From assembly GCF_029525575.1 (NCBI RefSeq), contig NZ_JAPDIA010000008.1:682001-746000 (forward strand): a stretch of DNA of 64,000 nucleotides, in the 5' to 3' direction. This document shows, piece by piece, positions 1 to 9,259 of the stretch. How positions within the stretch are numbered: the first letter of the stretch is position 1; each line of letters opens with the position of its first letter. The notes beneath the pieces are model-generated. The model was given only the letters and a program-made list of their open reading frames with translations. It made no database searches and was not told the DNA's origin. The stretch comes from Cohnella rhizosphaerae. GTDB taxonomy: Bacteria > Bacillota > Bacilli > Paenibacillales > Paenibacillaceae. A program made the position numbers and the translations under genes.

Positions 1-464
1 AACACGACGATCGATGCGGCGAGAAGGACGTATGTACGCGTTGTCGCCTTGCGGCCTTTGCCGAGCAGCCGATCCGCGGTCATTCCGATGAACAGCGCCT
101 GCAACGGAAACATCCATATAAAGCCGCCGGTCGGCCCGAAGACGGTCGCCAGCCCGCCCCGGCCATGCAGCAGGGGCAGTCCGGCGGCGGCGAGCAGCAC
201 GACGAGGGCGATGCTGGAAAAGCCGAGGCGCGCGCCGAGCAAGCCGCCGGCAAGCATGACGGCGAGCGTCTGAAGCGTGATGGGAACGGTCGTGAAGCCC
301 AGCGGAACCGACACGTAGCTGAAGGCGATGAACAGCGCCGCGAATAGCGCGGTGAATACCGTTTTGCCGATCCAGGCAGACGGAGCGTTCTGCCGTATAA
401 AGGTCGGTTCCGCGTCGCGATCGACAAGTTCCGGCACGGCAGGCGATTGATTCGGTAGAGACAT
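1..464 (-). CDS. bioY: BioY, biotin ECF transporter substrate-binding subunit (3' end cut by window)
   Basis: Read on the minus strand from ATG at 464, preceded by a GAGAGGAGAA ribosome site. About 154 residues are visible before the window edge. The hydrophobic protein contains the BioY hallmarks VPITLQTLAVMLAGGLLGAR and GPTGGFIW, separated by predicted membrane helices. BioY is the membrane S-component that captures biotin and docks on the EcfA/EcfT energising module. The gene is divergent from the fused ATPase/EcfT genes, and a BirA-type operator lies in the 99-bp gap, so biotin-repressed expression is inferred. The C-terminal helices are outside the window. Confidence 0.9.
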   Translation of the reverse strand, partial: MSLPNQSPAVPELVDRDAEPTFIRQNAPSAWIGKTVFTALFAALFIAFSYVSVPLGFTTVPITLQTLAVMLAGGLLGARLGFSSIALVVLLAAAGLPLLHGRGGLATVFGPTGGFIWMFPLQALFIGMTADRLLGKGRKATTRTYVLLAASIVV

Positions 465-481
465 TGTCAATTCTCCTCTCA

Positions 482-517
482 AATGTTAACCTGTTATCAT
501 CTTGGTGGTTAACAATT
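482..517. promoter_or_regulatory. BirA (biotin repressor) operator
   Basis: An interrupted inverted repeat, AATGTTAACC then about 15 bp then GGTTAACAATT, matches the Firmicutes BirA site pattern TTGTTAAC-N(14-16)-GTTAACAA. It sits between the divergent starts of bioY (464) and the ECF ATPase (564), so one repressor dimer could control both promoters. The match is read directly; binding is inferred from the known regulon logic. Confidence 0.85.
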
Positions 518-563
518 GGAATTCTAGCATGGTACTACCGGTTTGGGAAGAGGGAATTCGGCT

Positions 564-2376
564 ATGACGGAAAAGATAGATTCGGACGCGGCTCCGAGCT
601 CCGGCGGCTCGCCGCTTATCGTCAAGGGATTGATCGCCAGCCGGGAGGATGCGATGGCCGACCCTTTGGGGAATGCCGCCGCGCTTCTCGATCGGATCGA
701 CCTGAAGCTGTCGCCGGGCGAATGGCTCTATATCGTCGGTACGAACGGCAGCGGGAAGTCGACGTTGGGGAAAATCGTCGCGGGTCTCGGCATACCGGGC
801 GTGCTGCGCGCCGAGCGTTGGGAGCGCGGCTTCGCGGGAAACGGTCCGGCGCCTTACGTCATGCAGCAGCCGGACGCGCAGCTTTTCGCGACGACGCCGC
901 GCGAAGAGATCGTCTTCGCGCTCGAATGGCTCGGCGCGAGCGGCGCCGCCATCCATCGTCTGGCGGACGAGGCGCTGGACGAAGCCGGTCTTGCGGCGGC
1001 AGCGGACCTGCCGTGGAGCGCGCTGTCCGGCGGCCAACGGCAGCTCGCGGCCGTCGCCGCCGCGGCGGCGGGACATGCGCCGCTGCTCGTCCTGGACGAG
1101 GCAACCTCGATGCTCGACGGCGATTCGCAGGCGCTCGTGCGGAAGCTGGCGCAAAAAAGGCGGCGCGAAGGCGCGGCGGTCGTCTGGATCACGCAGCGAA
1201 TCGAGGAGCTCGAGCAGGATCCCGAATGCCGCGTCGTCGCGCTTGCCGCCGGGCGGCTTATCTTTGACGGCAAGGCGGACGAATTTTTGCGCGGCGAAGC
1301 GCGGAACAAGGCGGACGCACTCGTGCCGCCTTGTATGCTGGCCGGGCTTCGGCTGCCGTTCCGCGTCGAGCTGGCGCGGGAAATCGAGCTGCGGCGCCGC
1401 TCGGCCGGCCGCTCCCGCATCGCCGCTTCGCCGCGCGAATCCGCATGGCCGAAGGGCTGGGCGCTGCAAGCGTCGGATGCTGCGCCGCCGTCGGAACGGC
1501 CGTCCGAACGGCCGTATTATGAACCGCAATCGATACGCTTTGACGGCTTGCGGCTGCGCGTAGGCGCTCGCGGCGACCGGTCCGAGAGCGATTCGCTGAC
1601 GCTGACGCCTGGTCGCATCGTCGTTCTTCTCGGTGCGAACGGCGCGGGCAAGACGCGTCTGCTCGAACTTGCGGCAGGCTTGCGCGAGGCCGATGACGTA
1701 CAGGCCGTCTTCGAAGCCTTGCCTTCGCAGCCGCGTGCCGGCGGCAAGACGCGCGCGCGCCGTCATGAATTGCTGGCTTACAGCTACGCCGCTCAATCGC
1801 CCGAGGATCAGTTGTTCGCGCGCTCGGTCAAGGAAGAGCTCGACTACGTGCTCCGCCCTTACAGGCTGGACAAAGAGGCGCGCAAAGATAGAATCACCGA
1901 TGCGCTGCAATCGGCGGGATGGGGAGCGGATTGGCTCGATCGGGATCCGTTCGCCATGAGCGGCGGGGAGCGGCGCCGGACGGCGCTCGCTTGCGCGCTG
2001 GCGGCGCCGGCGCCATGGCTGCTGCTGGACGAACCGACGGCCGGCCTCGATGCGCAAGGCTGCGATCGTCTGGCCGGAAGCCTTGCGCAAGAGAGGCGAA
2101 GGGGGGCGCGGCATTATGCTCGTTTCCCACGATCCCGACTGGGCGCTGCCGCTTGCGGACGAGCTGCTGCTGCTCGGCGACGACGGCGAGATCCGGCACT
2201 GCGCGCGGGGCGCGCTGCTTGAGCATCCCGAGTGGTGGGCGGAGGCGGGGCTTCGCATGCCGGAATCGTATGCGGCCGCCCGTGAAGCATGGCGCCTTGG
2301 ACAGGCGGAACGATACGCGTGGCAAGCGGCCGACCTTGCGGCGTTTTATGGGGGGGCGGGTACAAGATGGCGATGA
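564..2376 (+). CDS. ECF transporter ATPase, fused EcfA-EcfA' (frameshifted near 2099-2104)
   Basis: One polypeptide with two ABC ATPase domains, about 603 residues once the frame is restored. ATG at 564 follows GGGAAGAGGGAA. Domain 1: Walker A GTNGSGKST (about residue 58), Q-loop QQPDAQLF, signature LSGGQRQ, Walker B LLVLDEATS. Domain 2: Walker A GANGAGKT (about residue 357), Q-loop AQSPEDQLF, signature MSGGERRR, Walker B LLLDEPTAGLD, switch histidine in IMLVSHDPDW. The last part is in the +1 frame after a GGGGGG run; dropping one G restores the domain. Domain 1 has WITQR where a switch His is expected (ITHR), so that site may be impaired. The partners are EcfT downstream and divergent BioY, making a biotin importer likely. 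Confidence 0.87.
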
Positions 2377-2431
2377 TGAAATAGACGCGAAAAAGGGGGA
2401 AGAAGGACGTCGCGCCGGTACAGCCGCCGCG

Positions 2432-3238
2432 ATGAAGACCGAGGTCGGCGCGCGAGCCAAGGCGCGAACGCGCCCGAAGGCCGTAGCCCCGCGCAATCGG
2501 CTGTCCGCCTTCGATCCAAGGGCCATATGGCTCGGATATGTCGCGTTGTCGTTGTCCATGTTCGCGGCGCCAGGATGGAGCGGGCTGGCGGCTTCGGCCG
2601 CGCTGGCGGCGGCGGTCGTCGGGTTCGCCCGTCTGCCGTTGGTCGAATATAGAGGCCCGCTGTTCGCGTTCGCGCTGTTCGCGCTCGGATCTGCCGTCTT
2701 GTCCGGTTTGACGGGGAGCAGCGGTGAGAGCGGCGCCTGGTGGCACGCCGCGGACAGTCTCGCTACGTTCCGCTCGTTCGCGAAAACCTGGCTCGTGCTC
2801 GCGATCGGAATCGCGCTGCCGGCCGCCATTCCGCCGCTTCGCCTTCGCCGCGCGCTCGCCCAGACGCTGCCGCGAAAGGGCGGCGCGGGAAGACGGTCGC
2901 AGCGACTCGTCCTGACCGTGACGCTGCTCCTGCGATTCGTGCCGCAGCTGCTCGGGGAGTGGAATCGCTTTGCGCGCATCGCCTTGGCGCGCGGCAAAGA
3001 CATCGGGCGTTCGCCGGCCGCCGTTCTTCGCAGGATGCGCAGCACCGCACTGCCTTTTATGCTGTCGCTGTTCCGGATGGGCGAGACCGTGACGCTGGCG
3101 CTCGAGAGCCGCGGGATCGGACGGCGAGACGCGCCGGCCGAGGCCGAGCGCTTGCGCTGGCGGACGCGCGACAGTCTGCTGCTGGCTTCGATCGCGCTGG
3201 CGTGCGCGGGCTTGACGCTGCAAGGCCGGATTTTTTAA
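2432..3238 (+). CDS. ecfT: EcfT, ECF transporter transmembrane coupling protein
   Basis: 268 residues from ATG 2432. N-terminal hydrophobic helices follow a short basic leader, and the family coupling motifs are present as LARGKD and LESRGIG, the Ala/Glu-Arg-Gly segments that touch the ATPases. It couples EcfA ATP hydrolysis to toppling of the S-component BioY. No good ribosome site precedes 2432. An in-frame ATG at 2348 lies inside the ATPase end, within TATGGGGGGG. If that seven-G run is over-called by one base, like others in this window, the ATPase and EcfT would be a single open frame. Start choice is therefore uncertain. Confidence 0.82.
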   Translation: MKTEVGARAKARTRPKAVAPRNRLSAFDPRAIWLGYVALSLSMFAAPGWSGLAASAALAAAVVGFARLPLVEYRGPLFAFALFALGSAVLSGLTGSSGESGAWWHAADSLATFRSFAKTWLVLAIGIALPAAIPPLRLRRALAQTLPRKGGAGRRSQRLVLTVTLLLRFVPQLLGEWNRFARIALARGKDIGRSPAAVLRRMRSTALPFMLSLFRMGETVTLALESRGIGRRDAPAEAERLRWRTRDSLLLASIALACAGLTLQGRIF

Positions 3239-3335
3239 CGCTGCTCAAGTATGGAAGCGAGAACCCGATAGGCATGTCCGCCGCGCCTGACGAATCTGGA
3301 CTTCATCCAGGGCGGAACGGCGATGAACCCGCAGG

Positions 3336-4559
3336 TTAGGGCTTTGCGGCGAGCCGCGCAACGACGGCGGCGGCCGCGGCGATCGCCGCGCCGAATCCGA
3401 ACCCGGCCTTCAATCCGCCGCCGGCGTTCAGCCACCCGGCTAGATACGGCCCGGCGAACATGCCGACGGCGTAGACGGATTGATAAAATCCCATCGCCGT
3501 CGCCCGTTCGGAAGGCCGAATATCCTTGATCGCAAGCCCGAGCAGAAGCGGCAGATACAAGCCCTGCGCTGCGCCGTTGACCGCTTGCGTAGCCAGCAGG
3601 CCTGCGTAGCTGCCGCTGAACGGGATAAGCGCCGTACAGACAGCGGCCAGCAAAAAGCCGCACACCAGCACGCGGCGCGTGCCGAAGCGAGGCGCGATAT
3701 AGCGGCCTGTCCACAGAGAGACGAGCGCATGCGGAACCATGAAGGCGACGACGAGGCCGGTGAGCCCGTTTTTGCCGGCGCCGTATTCGAGGGCTTGCAG
3801 CGGCGTAAAGCCGAACATCGTAATGAACAAGACGCAATGGGCGAGCAACGACAGCAATGATACGATCTGCAGCTGCCGCGCGTCCCGAAGAAGCGCAAGC
3901 GTACGCCTTTTGCCGAGTCGCTCTGCTTTTAATCCCGCATTCGCCTCGATGTCGGCGGCCGGGCCCGGTTCGCGGACGAATACGACAAGCGCGCCGCCGG
4001 CCGCGGCAATGAAGATGCCTGCCGCGAAAGCTGCGTTCCAGTCGCCCGAGCCCGCCAGATAGCCGCTCAACGTCATGCCGCCGAGTTGTCCGACGACCGT
4101 CAGAAAGCTCAACGTGCTCATCGCCTTCCCCGATTGCGCCGGCGGATAATACGAGGCGTACAGCACGGTGAACGGCACCCAGGTCGACGCGCAGATGCCC
4201 GCGACAAGCCTGCCGGACAGCGGCCCGGCCCACCCGCCTATATACATGAACAGCGCGCAGCTCAAAAGTCCGGCCGCCATGCCGGCGAAAAGAAACGGCT
4301 TGCGCCTTCTGAGGCGGTCCGAGTACAAGCCGAGCGGGAAGCGGATCAGCACTTGCGTCAGTCCGTAGCTGCCGACGACGAGCCCGATCGTGCCCAACGG
4401 CAGGCCGCGATTCTCGAGAAAAGGCGTAAGGATCGGCACGTAAATGTACATGGTCGCCCAGTAGAGCAGCGTCGCGGCGGCGAAAATCACATGGTCCCTG
4501 GCCGCGATGGGACGACGCCGGGCGGCGGCGATCCGTTCTGTCAATAACGGCATATTCAA
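3336..4559 (-). CDS. MFS transporter
   Basis: 407 residues with about twelve hydrophobic segments and the MFS motif A variant GLYSDRLRRRKPF after helix 2, so a major facilitator superfamily permease or drug exporter in the cytoplasmic membrane. A GGAGGC ribosome site precedes a TTG at 4559, and an in-frame ATG follows two codons later (4553); the spacing favours TTG. The substrate cannot be told from sequence. It converges on ecfT without a visible terminator. Upstream (about 4574-4603) there are two CGGTTAA elements in direct orientation on the minus strand, about 19 bp apart, possibly an operator. Confidence 0.8.
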   Translation of the reverse strand: MNMPLLTERIAAARRRPIAARDHVIFAAATLLYWATMYIYVPILTPFLENRGLPLGTIGLVVGSYGLTQVLIRFPLGLYSDRLRRRKPFLFAGMAAGLLSCALFMYIGGWAGPLSGRLVAGICASTWVPFTVLYASYYPPAQSGKAMSTLSFLTVVGQLGGMTLSGYLAGSGDWNAAFAAGIFIAAAGGALVVFVREPGPAADIEANAGLKAERLGKRRTLALLRDARQLQIVSLLSLLAHCVLFITMFGFTPLQALEYGAGKNGLTGLVVAFMVPHALVSLWTGRYIAPRFGTRRVLVCGFLLAAVCTALIPFSGSYAGLLATQAVNGAAQGLYLPLLLGLAIKDIRPSERATAMGFYQSVYAVGMFAGPYLAGWLNAGGGLKAGFGFGAAIAAAAAVVARLAAKP

Positions 4560-4840
4560 AATAAAGCCTCCAATCGTTAACCGGTTCTTCTACTTTAACC
4601 GAGCGATTCGGCGAGGGGAAGACCGGATATGCGACGCTGTCCATATTTGCATGCTTTATGTTGCGGCGTTGACGGGACAACCAGGGCTATCGTCAAGTAC
4701 GGTTTGCTGCTCTGGCATCCAGGACGGCCTTTGTGCTGTCTTTTTTTATTTCCTTTTGCGGAAAAGGTAGGAATAAAGACGCATGCGGCGAATGTATAAG
4801 TCGGACCTTAATCGCGCTAGACATCGAAGGAAGTGTGCAG

Positions 4841-5830
4841 ATGAGTTGCGGACAATGCATGGCGGGCGAGCCCTTGTACGAAATGAGGTTCGCCGACGCC
4901 GCCAACGAGGCGGTAGCCGGCGATATCGCGCGGTTTCTGGAAGAGCGGGGCGCGCCGAAGCAAAGCCAACCGTACGCAATCGTGCTTCGCGAATCCGCGG
5001 TCGCCGATTTTTACGATTTTTGCCTCGACCATATGACTTCGGAGTCGATGAATTACCGCGTGAACGATGGGGTATGGAAACCGATGGCGACGCTGCCGGA
5101 TGCGTTGCGCGAAAGGTGGGTGGAAGGCATCATCGCCGAAGAGCGCGTCGTGCCTTACGCCCAGCCGATCATGACGGGCGACGGCGACATCTACGGGTAC
5201 GAGGTGCTCGCGCGGTTTATGGCCGACGACGGCAATCTGCTGCCGCCGGCTGAGGTGTTCGCTGCGGCGAAGCTGCGCAATCGGCTTTATGCGCTCGACC
5301 GCATGTGCCGTATCGCCGCCGTGCGCAGCGCCGTTCATTTAAAGGGCAAGGTGTTCATCAATTTCATTCCGACGTCGATTTATTCGCCTCAGCACTGTCT
5401 GCGGACGACTACCGCTTTGACGCGCGAGCTCGGTCTTGACGCTTCGAGATTCGTCTTCGAGGTCGTGGAGAGCGAGCAGGTCGAAGACATCGACCATTTG
5501 AAGTCGATCTTGGCCTATTACTCCGAACAGGGGTTCAGCTATGCGCTGGACGACGTAGGCGAGGGCTTCAGCACGCCGGAGCTGCTTCGCGAGATCAAGC
5601 CTCATTATATGAAGCTGGACCGGGGCGCCGCGGACGGGGTGAGCGGCGATGCTGCCAAGCAGCGGATAGCCGGCGAGCTGCTCCGGGTCGCCCGTCAGGT
5701 CGGAGCGGTGCCGCTCGCGGAAGGCATTGAGCGCGAGGCGGATTTTCGCTGGCTCCAGACGCTCGGGTACCGGCTGTTCCAAGGCTATCTGTGGGGCAAG
5801 CCGGAGCCGATTAAGCCGGCGGGGCGATAG
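4841..5830 (+). CDS. EAL-domain cyclic-di-GMP phosphodiesterase
   Basis: 329 residues, ATG at 4841 after GAAGGAAG. The first 100 or so residues match no family I recognise and begin with a Cys-x2-Cys (SCGQC). The rest is an EAL domain: YEVLAR (EAL variant EVL), FINF, FEVVESE, LDDVGEGFS, MKLDRG, LAEGIE and LFQGYLWGKP. The catalytic Glu, Asn, second Glu, Asp-Asp, Lys, Glu and Gln positions known from active enzymes all appear present, so hydrolysis of c-di-GMP to pGpG is likely. No GGDEF domain and no membrane segment are visible; it is probably cytosolic and monocistronic. Confidence 0.85.
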   Translation: MSCGQCMAGEPLYEMRFADAANEAVAGDIARFLEERGAPKQSQPYAIVLRESAVADFYDFCLDHMTSESMNYRVNDGVWKPMATLPDALRERWVEGIIAEERVVPYAQPIMTGDGDIYGYEVLARFMADDGNLLPPAEVFAAAKLRNRLYALDRMCRIAAVRSAVHLKGKVFINFIPTSIYSPQHCLRTTTALTRELGLDASRFVFEVVESEQVEDIDHLKSILAYYSEQGFSYALDDVGEGFSTPELLREIKPHYMKLDRGAADGVSGDAAKQRIAGELLRVARQVGAVPLAEGIEREADFRWLQTLGYRLFQGYLWGKPEPIKPAGR

Positions 5831-5848
5831 TCCGCAGGCGGCTGCGCT

Positions 5849-5889
5849 CGCGATAACGGATCGTTATCGCGTATCGCGAAGGCTTTTTT
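5849..5889 (+). terminator. probable terminator with two overlapping hairpins
   Basis: CGCGATAACG-GAT-CGTTATCGCG is a perfect inverted repeat 18 bp after the EAL stop. It overlaps a second one, TCGCG-TAT-CGCGA, which is followed by AGGC and six T. The first hairpin would use the same bases as the second, so the two could be mutually exclusive. Intrinsic termination is the simplest reading. Confidence 0.5.
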
Positions 5890-5980
5890 GGCGGCGTGCG
5901 CATCCGCGAGTATGAGCAGTTTAGGAAGCGTGCTCTAAACATGCTTTAGGATTCGCGGGCGTGGCAAGCCATGCGTCAAA

Positions 5981-6011
5981 AAGAAGGCGGGCCCCCGGAG
6001 CGGGGGCCCGC
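5981..6011 (-). terminator. intrinsic terminator of glgC
   Basis: A perfect 10-bp GC stem (GCGGGCCCCC / GGGGGCCCGC) with a 5-base loop lies just beyond the glgC stop. Read on the minus strand it is followed by TTCTTTTTG. Confidence 0.85.
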
Positions 6012-6031
6012 TTTCTTCGCGAGAAAATCGG

Positions 6032-7262
6032 CTATTCGGCGATCGTAAGCAGCGCTGCGGGTTGATCCAGCTTGCCCGCGGCCACGATGCGGTCCTTCAT
6101 GTCCTTGATGCGGTCGAATGCCGGCGCCATGAAGACGTTCGCCTTGACGCGCTCGCCCGGGGCGATCACGACGATGTCCGAGCCGTCGCCGACCACCGCG
6201 TAATCCTCGATGACGGCGCCTTCGCCGATGATCGCGCGATTGATTCTCGCATGCTTGCCGATCTTCGCGTGCGGCATGACGACGGTGTCCCGGATATGGC
6301 TGTTCGCGCCGATCTGGCCGCCGATCGAGACGACGGAGCGTTCGATCTCGCCGCGCGCCGCCACGCCTTGATGGATCAGCGATCCGCGAATTTGCGCGCC
6401 TACGCCGGAAGAGAAGTGAACGACCGAAGACAGGGCGGAGGCGTTCATCGGCCATTCCGGCGTGCCGACGTGAACGGCGCCGTCGAGCAGATCCATATTG
6501 GCTTCCCACAGGCTGTCGATCGTGCCCACGTCGCGCCAGTAGCCGCCGAACTTGTAGGCGTAGAGCGAATCGCCTTCAGCGAGCATCCGCGGGATCACGT
6601 CCTTGCCGAAGTCGCGCGAGGAACCGGGATCCGCCGCGTCCAGCAGCAGAAGACGGCGCAGCTCGCTCCAGCGGAACACGTAGACGCCCATGGATGCGAG
6701 GTTGCTTTTCGGCGCGGCCGGCTTTTCGGCGAAGTCGACGATACGGCCTTCATCGTCCGTGCTCATGATGCCGAATCGGCTCGCTTCCTCCCAGGCGACG
6801 TTTTTCACGACGATCGTCGCGCTTGCGCCGCTCTCGCGGTGAGCCGAGAGGAGGGGGAGCATAGTCCATTTGGTAGATATGGTCGCCTGAGAGGATCAAG
6901 ACGTCTTCGGGTTCGTGGCTGTCGATATAATCTATATTTTGATAGATGGCGTCCGCCGTGCCTAAGTAGCCTTCGCCGCCGAGACGGTCGGCCGGCAGCA
7001 AGGTTTGGCCCCGCTGCGCGTGCGCTCCGGCGCTCCAATGCTTGGCGTCGCTCAAATATTGGTGGATGGATTCTGCGCGGTATTGGGTCACGATGCCGAT
7101 ATTTTCGATAAAGGAGTTTAGGCAGTTGCTGATCGGAAAATCGATAATGCGTTGTTTTCCTCCGAAGGGTACGGCCGGTTTGGCCCATTGCTGCGTCAGC
7201 GGATGCAGCCGTTTGCCTTCCCCCCCGGCTAATAGCATGGCTAGAACATTTTGCTTGCTCAT
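6032..7262 (-). CDS. glgC: Glucose-1-phosphate adenylyltransferase GlgC (frameshifted near 6851-6856)
   Basis: About 409 residues after removing one C from a five-C run (minus strand, around 6853). ATG 7262 follows AAGGAGGAAGAG. The N-terminus has the nucleotidyltransferase signature AGGEGKRLHPLT and KPAVPFGGKQRIIDFPISNC; HIYQMDY, the ADP-glucose pyrophosphorylase active-site segment, spans the shift. The C-terminal third is a hexapeptide left-handed beta-helix typical of GlgC. It makes ADP-glucose for glycogen synthesis. No glgD, glgA, glgB or glgP is next to it, unlike the Bacillus glg operon; the neighbour is an alpha-glucan hydrolase. Confidence 0.9.
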
Positions 7263-7376
7263 TCTCTGCTCTTCCTCCTTGAAAATAACTGCCAGATCAA
7301 TCATAGATAGTTATTAACCAACGCATATATAACTTGAAACTCGAACTTTTTTTTCAATCGTGAACAAAATGTGTCC

Positions 7377-7415
7377 GAAAAAAAGAGATGTCTGCATGCT
7401 CGATGCAAACATCTC
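7377..7415 (-). terminator. intrinsic terminator of the amylase gene
   Basis: GAGATGTTTGCAT-CGAGC-ATGCAGACATCTC followed by a T run on the minus strand, directly after the amylase stop at 7426. Confidence 0.85.
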
Positions 7416-7425
7416 CTTATTCGAT

Positions 7426-9176
7426 TCAGACGATCGAACGGCGCAAAATCCGGTATCCGAGCGGCTCCAGGCCGATGCGCATCAGCCCGTCCTCCGGCAT
7501 GACCGGATCGCCGCTCAGCGCGTCGACCCAATCGTGCGTTTGCATCGGGTGGGCAATGATCGTCTCCTTGTCCGCGTTGTTCATCCATACGGTAAAATGA
7601 TTCGCGGCGTCGATCCGCTCGTAGACGAGCGCGCTGTCGCCGGGTTCGGCCTTCAGGAAGCGGAAGCGTCCCGAGCGAAGCGCCGGGTTCGATTTGCGAA
7701 GATCGATCAGCAGCCTGTAGAAGTCGAACAGCTCGCGGTCCTGCCGGTCGTAATCCCACTCCATGCACTTGCGGCAATCGGGGTCTCCGTCTCCGGCGAG
7801 CCCGACCTCGTCGCCGTAGAAGATGCAGGGCGTACCGATAAACGTAAGCAAAAACACGATCGCCAGCTTGAGTCGTCGCTTGTCCGAACCCATCATCGTC
7901 AAGATGCGCGGGGTATCGTGGCTGCTCAGCATGTTGAAAACGACCTCGTTCGTCTGCTGCGGATAACGCATCAGGACGTTGTTGATCTTGCTCGCGAAGT
8001 CGCCGGCATCGGCTTCGCCCGGACTGAAAAATTCGTTGACCCGGTCCGCGAACGGATAATTCATGACCGAATCGAACTGGTCGCCGAGCAGCCAGCGAAG
8101 CGAGTCGGACCATACCTCGCCGATGATATAAGCATCCGGATTGATGCTTTTGACCGTCCGCCGGAAGTCGCGCCAGAACGTATGGTCGATCTCGTTGGCG
8201 ACGTCCAGTCGCCAGCCGTCGATGCCGACTTCCTTGAGCCAGTATTCGGCGACGCCGAGCAGATAGTTTTTGACCTCGGGGTTGGCCGTGTTGAGCTTGG
8301 GCATCCGTGCGAAAAATCCGAACGTGTCGTAGTTCGGATTGCCTTCCTCGATACGAACCGGATAATCGTAAATATGATACCAATGCTTGTACCTGGATTT
8401 TTCGCCATGCTTTACGATGTCCTTGAACGGGGGGGAAGTCTACGCTCGTATGGTTAAATACGGCGTCGAGCACGATACGGATGCCGTTTTCGTGCGCGGC
8501 GTCGACCAATCTTTTAAGCGTCTTCGCGTCTCCGAAATGCGGGTCTACTTTTCGATAGTCGATCGTATCGTATTTATGATTGCTGGGCGCCTCGAAGACG
8601 GGCGTCAAATAGACGGCGGTCACGCCGAGCTCCTTCAAGTAATCGATCCGGTCGATGATGCCCTGGAGATCGCCCCCGAAGTTGCTCTCTCGCGTCGGCT
8701 TGCCGCCCCACGGGAGCACCCCTTCGGGATCGTTCGACGGATCGCCGTTGGCGAAGCGGTCGGGCATGATCTGGTAGAAGACGGCCGACTTCGTCCACTC
8801 GGGCGGTTTGAAGATGTCGATCTCGTGAATGAACGGCATTTCGTAATAGCCGCCGGGAGGACAAGGCTCCTCCCGGAAGATGCCGGACTCGATCATCCAT
8901 ACCCGTTCGTCGCCGGAAATCATCCGGAAACCGTACGAGAACCGTTTTCGTTCGGGTTTGATCTCGCACTCCCAATAGTCGAACAAGCTGTCGCCGGCGA
9001 TTTTCTCCATGCGGCAATCTTGGCGGTGTCGTTGCCAATCGTACTTGTCGCCGGTGACGGCGACGACGCCGTCGACATCGTCCTTTTTTGGTCCTTACTC
9101 GCAGATGGAACGTGTCCTTGTCGTAGGAATAAGCCCAGTTGCTGCGCGGGGAATGGTAGAAGCATTCGAGCTGCAT
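7426..9176 (-). CDS. GH13 neopullulanase / cyclomaltodextrinase-type alpha-amylase (two +1 frameshifts)
   Basis: About 582 residues once one base is removed at two homopolymers (A6/T6 near 9089-9096, C7/G7 near 8429-8435). ATG 9176 follows GAAGAAGG. The first 120 or so residues look like an N-terminal CBM34-type domain, as in neopullulanases. Catalytic regions are intact: DAVFNH (region I), GWRLDVANE with the nucleophile Asp (II), IIGEVW with the acid/base Glu (III), LSSHDTPRI (IV). There is no signal peptide, so it probably hydrolyses imported maltodextrins, cyclodextrins or pullulan fragments in the cytosol. It lies upstream of glgC on the same strand, with a terminator between them. Confidence 0.88.
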
Positions 9177-9259
9177 GTCGCGCACCTTCTTCGGCTAGTA
9201 TGTTTGCGGCGGACGGCTCTGGCTTATTCGGTACGGACGCGCAAGCGGCGAAGCCGGGA

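Noticed and set aside
486..2258. 590-residue minus-strand open frame opposite the ECF ATPase
   Set aside because: It is antisense to a strongly conserved ABC protein, rich in Arg/Pro/Ala as expected for GC-rich shadow frames, and matches no family.
4560..4840. small genes between the MFS and EAL genes
   Set aside because: Short frames only, no ribosome sites and no family match.
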